Shown here: piece after piece, positions 62,622-64,000 of the stretch
Layout: every line of letters begins with the position of its first letter
How positions within the stretch are numbered: the first letter of the stretch is position 1
NCBI RefSeq assembly: GCF_014084045.1
Contig: NZ_CP043732.1
Coordinates: 2,046,001 to 2,110,000, forward strand
From: Microbacterium esteraromaticum
GTDB taxonomy: Bacteria > Actinomycetota > Actinomycetes > Actinomycetales > Microbacteriaceae
DNA length: 64,000 nucleotides
Direction: 5' to 3'
Position numbers and translations under genes: made by a program
Notes under the pieces: generated by a model
Database searches by the model: none
Told to the model about the DNA's origin: nothing
The model's input: the letters and a program-made list of their open reading frames with translations, nothing else

Positions 62622-64000
62622 ATGTCTGCCACCTCCTCTTCGTCGTCCCTGTCAACGTTCGCCGCGCTCTGGCGCCTGAAGCCCTTCGTGCGGCCGATCA
62701 TCGGCCGCCTGATCGGCGGTGCGCTCAGCGCACTCGCCGCCGCCGTCATCGCCCTGATGATTCCGATCGTGCTCGAGCAGGTCGTCAAGAACTTCGACCT
62801 CGGCGGAGGCGCGGACGCGGCCCTCGGGTTCGTCTTCGCCGGGGCATTCGGCGTCCTGGCGCTCGCTCTCGGCGAGGCGGTCATGGTGTGGCTGCGCCGC
62901 TGGTTCGTCCTGACTCCGGCCACCGAGGTCGAGTTCCAGATGCGTGCCGAGCTCTACTCGCGGCTTCAGAGCCTTCCAGTCGCGTTCCACGACCGCTGGC
63001 AGTCGGGCCAGCTGCTCAGCCGGATGATGCAGGACATCGGCCTCATCCGACGCTGGATCGCGTTCGGCCTGATCCTGCTCGTGGTCAATGTGCTCACCAT
63101 CGCCATCGGCGCCGTGCTGCTGTTCCGCTGGCACTGGCTGCTTGGTGTGATCTTCCTGGTCACTGGCGTGCCGATGTGGATCCAGGGGTACCTGTTCGAG
63201 AAGCGCTACGGCACCCTTGCCCGCCGCAGCCAGGACCAGGCGGGCGATCTCGCCACCAGCGTCGAGGAGAGCGTGCACGGCATCCGCGTGCTGAAGGCGT
63301 TCGGGCGCGGCAAGCACGCGCTGACGCGCTTCAGCCGCCAGGCCGAGACGCTGCGCGAGACGGAGCTGAGCAAGGCGCGCGCGATCGCCGAGATCTGGTT
63401 CTGGCTCGACCTCATGCCGCAGATCGCATTCGGGCTCAGCCTCATCTCGGGCATCTGGCTGATCGCACAGGGGCAGATCGACGTGCCTCAGCTGTTCGCG
63501 TTCTTCGCGATGGCCGCGGTGCTGCGCTGGCCCATCGAGTCGATCGGCTTCCTGTTCTCGTTCATGCTCGATGCCCGCACGGCCACCGACCGCGTGTTCG
63601 ACATCTACCAGGAGACGAACACGATCACCGACCCCGCTGCTCCGGTGCGACTGGGACAGCCACGCGGTGAGCTCGCGTTCGAGGGAGCGCACTTCCGCTA
63701 TCAGGACGCGGGGGCGCACGAGCGCGACCTGCTCGACGGCATCGACCTGGTGCTGCGGCCCGGCGAGACGATGGCGCTGGTGGGTCTGACCGGCTCGGGC
63801 AAGACCACGCTGACCACGCTGCCGGCGCGCCTGTACGACGTGACCGCCGGTCGCGTCACGCTCGACGGCGTCGATGTGCGCGATCTCGAGCTGTCCGAGC
63901 TGCGCCGGCATGTGGCGATGGCCTTCGAGGACGCGACCCTGTTCTCGGCATCGGTCCGGGAGAACGTGCTGCTGGGTCGCGCCGACCTCGACATCCACAG
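62622..64000 (+). CDS. Partial ABC exporter, membrane-ATPase fusion (3' end outside window)
   Basis: At least 459 residues are present and the frame is open to the end of the window. The N-terminal six-span exporter domain ([33 protein letters not shown] and others) is followed by the ATPase, with Walker [11 protein letters not shown]; the signature and Walker B lie beyond the edge. This is a B-subfamily half-transporter like those of multidrug, lipid or peptide exporters. ATG 62622 is chosen because it opens the first span; no good ribosome binding site precedes it. The 19-codon ORF upstream may control it. Confidence 0.85.
   Translation, partial: MSATSSSSSLSTFAALWRLKPFVRPIIGRLIGGALSALAAAVIALMIPIVLEQVVKNFDLGGGADAALGFVFAGAFGVLALALGEAVMVWLRRWFVLTPATEVEFQMRAELYSRLQSLPVAFHDRWQSGQLLSRMMQDIGLIRRWIAFGLILLVVNVLTIAIGAVLLFRWHWLLGVIFLVTGVPMWIQGYLFEKRYGTLARRSQDQAGDLATSVEESVHGIRVLKAFGRGKHALTRFSRQAETLRETELSKARAIAEIWFWLDLMPQIAFGLSLISGIWLIAQGQIDVPQLFAFFAMAAVLRWPIESIGFLFSFMLDARTATDRVFDIYQETNTITDPAAPVRLGQPRGELAFEGAHFRYQDAGAHERDLLDGIDLVLRPGETMALVGLTGSGKTTLTTLPARLYDVTAGRVTLDGVDVRDLELSELRRHVAMAFEDATLFSASVRENVLLGRADLDIH

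Overview
The window is a gene-dense, high-GC stretch of an actinobacterial chromosome. Its gene content (GuaB3 next to a SURF1-like gene, DUF3817-guaA, a PerM/DUF6350 gene before purN-purH, an ArsR-ArsC fusion, a LAxTG sorting signal) and its many leaderless genes fit Microbacteriaceae, most likely Microbacterium. This is inferred from families and style; no 16S or other taxonomic marker lies in the window. I found no tRNA, rRNA, CRISPR array, prophage or insertion sequence.

Layout. 1-3.06 kb (minus): an Hsp70-like membrane protein with a proline-rich tail, followed by a truncated LuxR-like AAA ATPase. 3.2-4.2 kb: rarD. 4.2-9.8 kb: a branched-chain amino acid ABC importer, with a lipoprotein binding protein on plus convergent with livHMGF on minus; LivH carries an extra exported domain. 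10-27 kb: purine genes guaB, guaB3 and guaA, interspersed with DUF2277, OsmC, an MFS/PLP-decarboxylase operon, an ABC-F protein, a DUF559 nuclease flanked by palindromic repeats, a SURF1-like gene, a giant secreted nuclease/5'-nucleotidase and DUF3817. 27-31 kb: AlkD-like glycosylase, a YciI/ECF42 sigma pair, GlsB-like and Bax-inhibitor-like membrane proteins. 31-35 kb: glycerophosphodiesterase, a LAxTG surface protein and YccF. 35-39 kb: ABC exporter pair and a second PLP decarboxylase. 38.8-44.8 kb: UvrD/PcrA helicase, SseB, then a LigD-type polymerase and an ATP-dependent ligase as separate convergent genes. 44.9-46.3 kb: ArsR-ArsC fusion plus ArsC. 46.4-49.1 kb: CrtI-like oxidoreductase, a small Cys-rich protein and a TetR. 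49.2-51.3 kb: sucCD. 51.5-52.5 kb: TetR/VOC divergent pair. 52.5-57.6 kb: NCS2 purine permease, PerM, purN and purH. 57.7-60.2 kb: Lrp, ornithine cyclodeaminase and CtlX, a citrulline-to-proline module. 60.3-62.3 kb: Ada-AlkA and O6-alkylguanine methyltransferase. 62.4-64 kb: a 19-codon leader-type ORF before a truncated ABC exporter.

Cross-cutting signals. (i) About eighteen genes have a TANNNT-like hexamer 6-7 nt before the start codon, the signature of leaderless transcripts. (ii) Two large genes (MFS at 12.7 kb, nuclease at 22.8 kb) are each broken by loss of one G in a G-run, which looks like sequencing error. (iii) Nearly all convergent or terminal junctions carry strong GC-rich hairpins. 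(iv) Palindromic intergenic elements recur, including two 73-nt copies flanking the DUF559 gene and an 84-nt near-perfect palindrome after purH. (v) The heptamer GGATGCC/GGCATCC looks strongly over-represented in coding and non-coding DNA.
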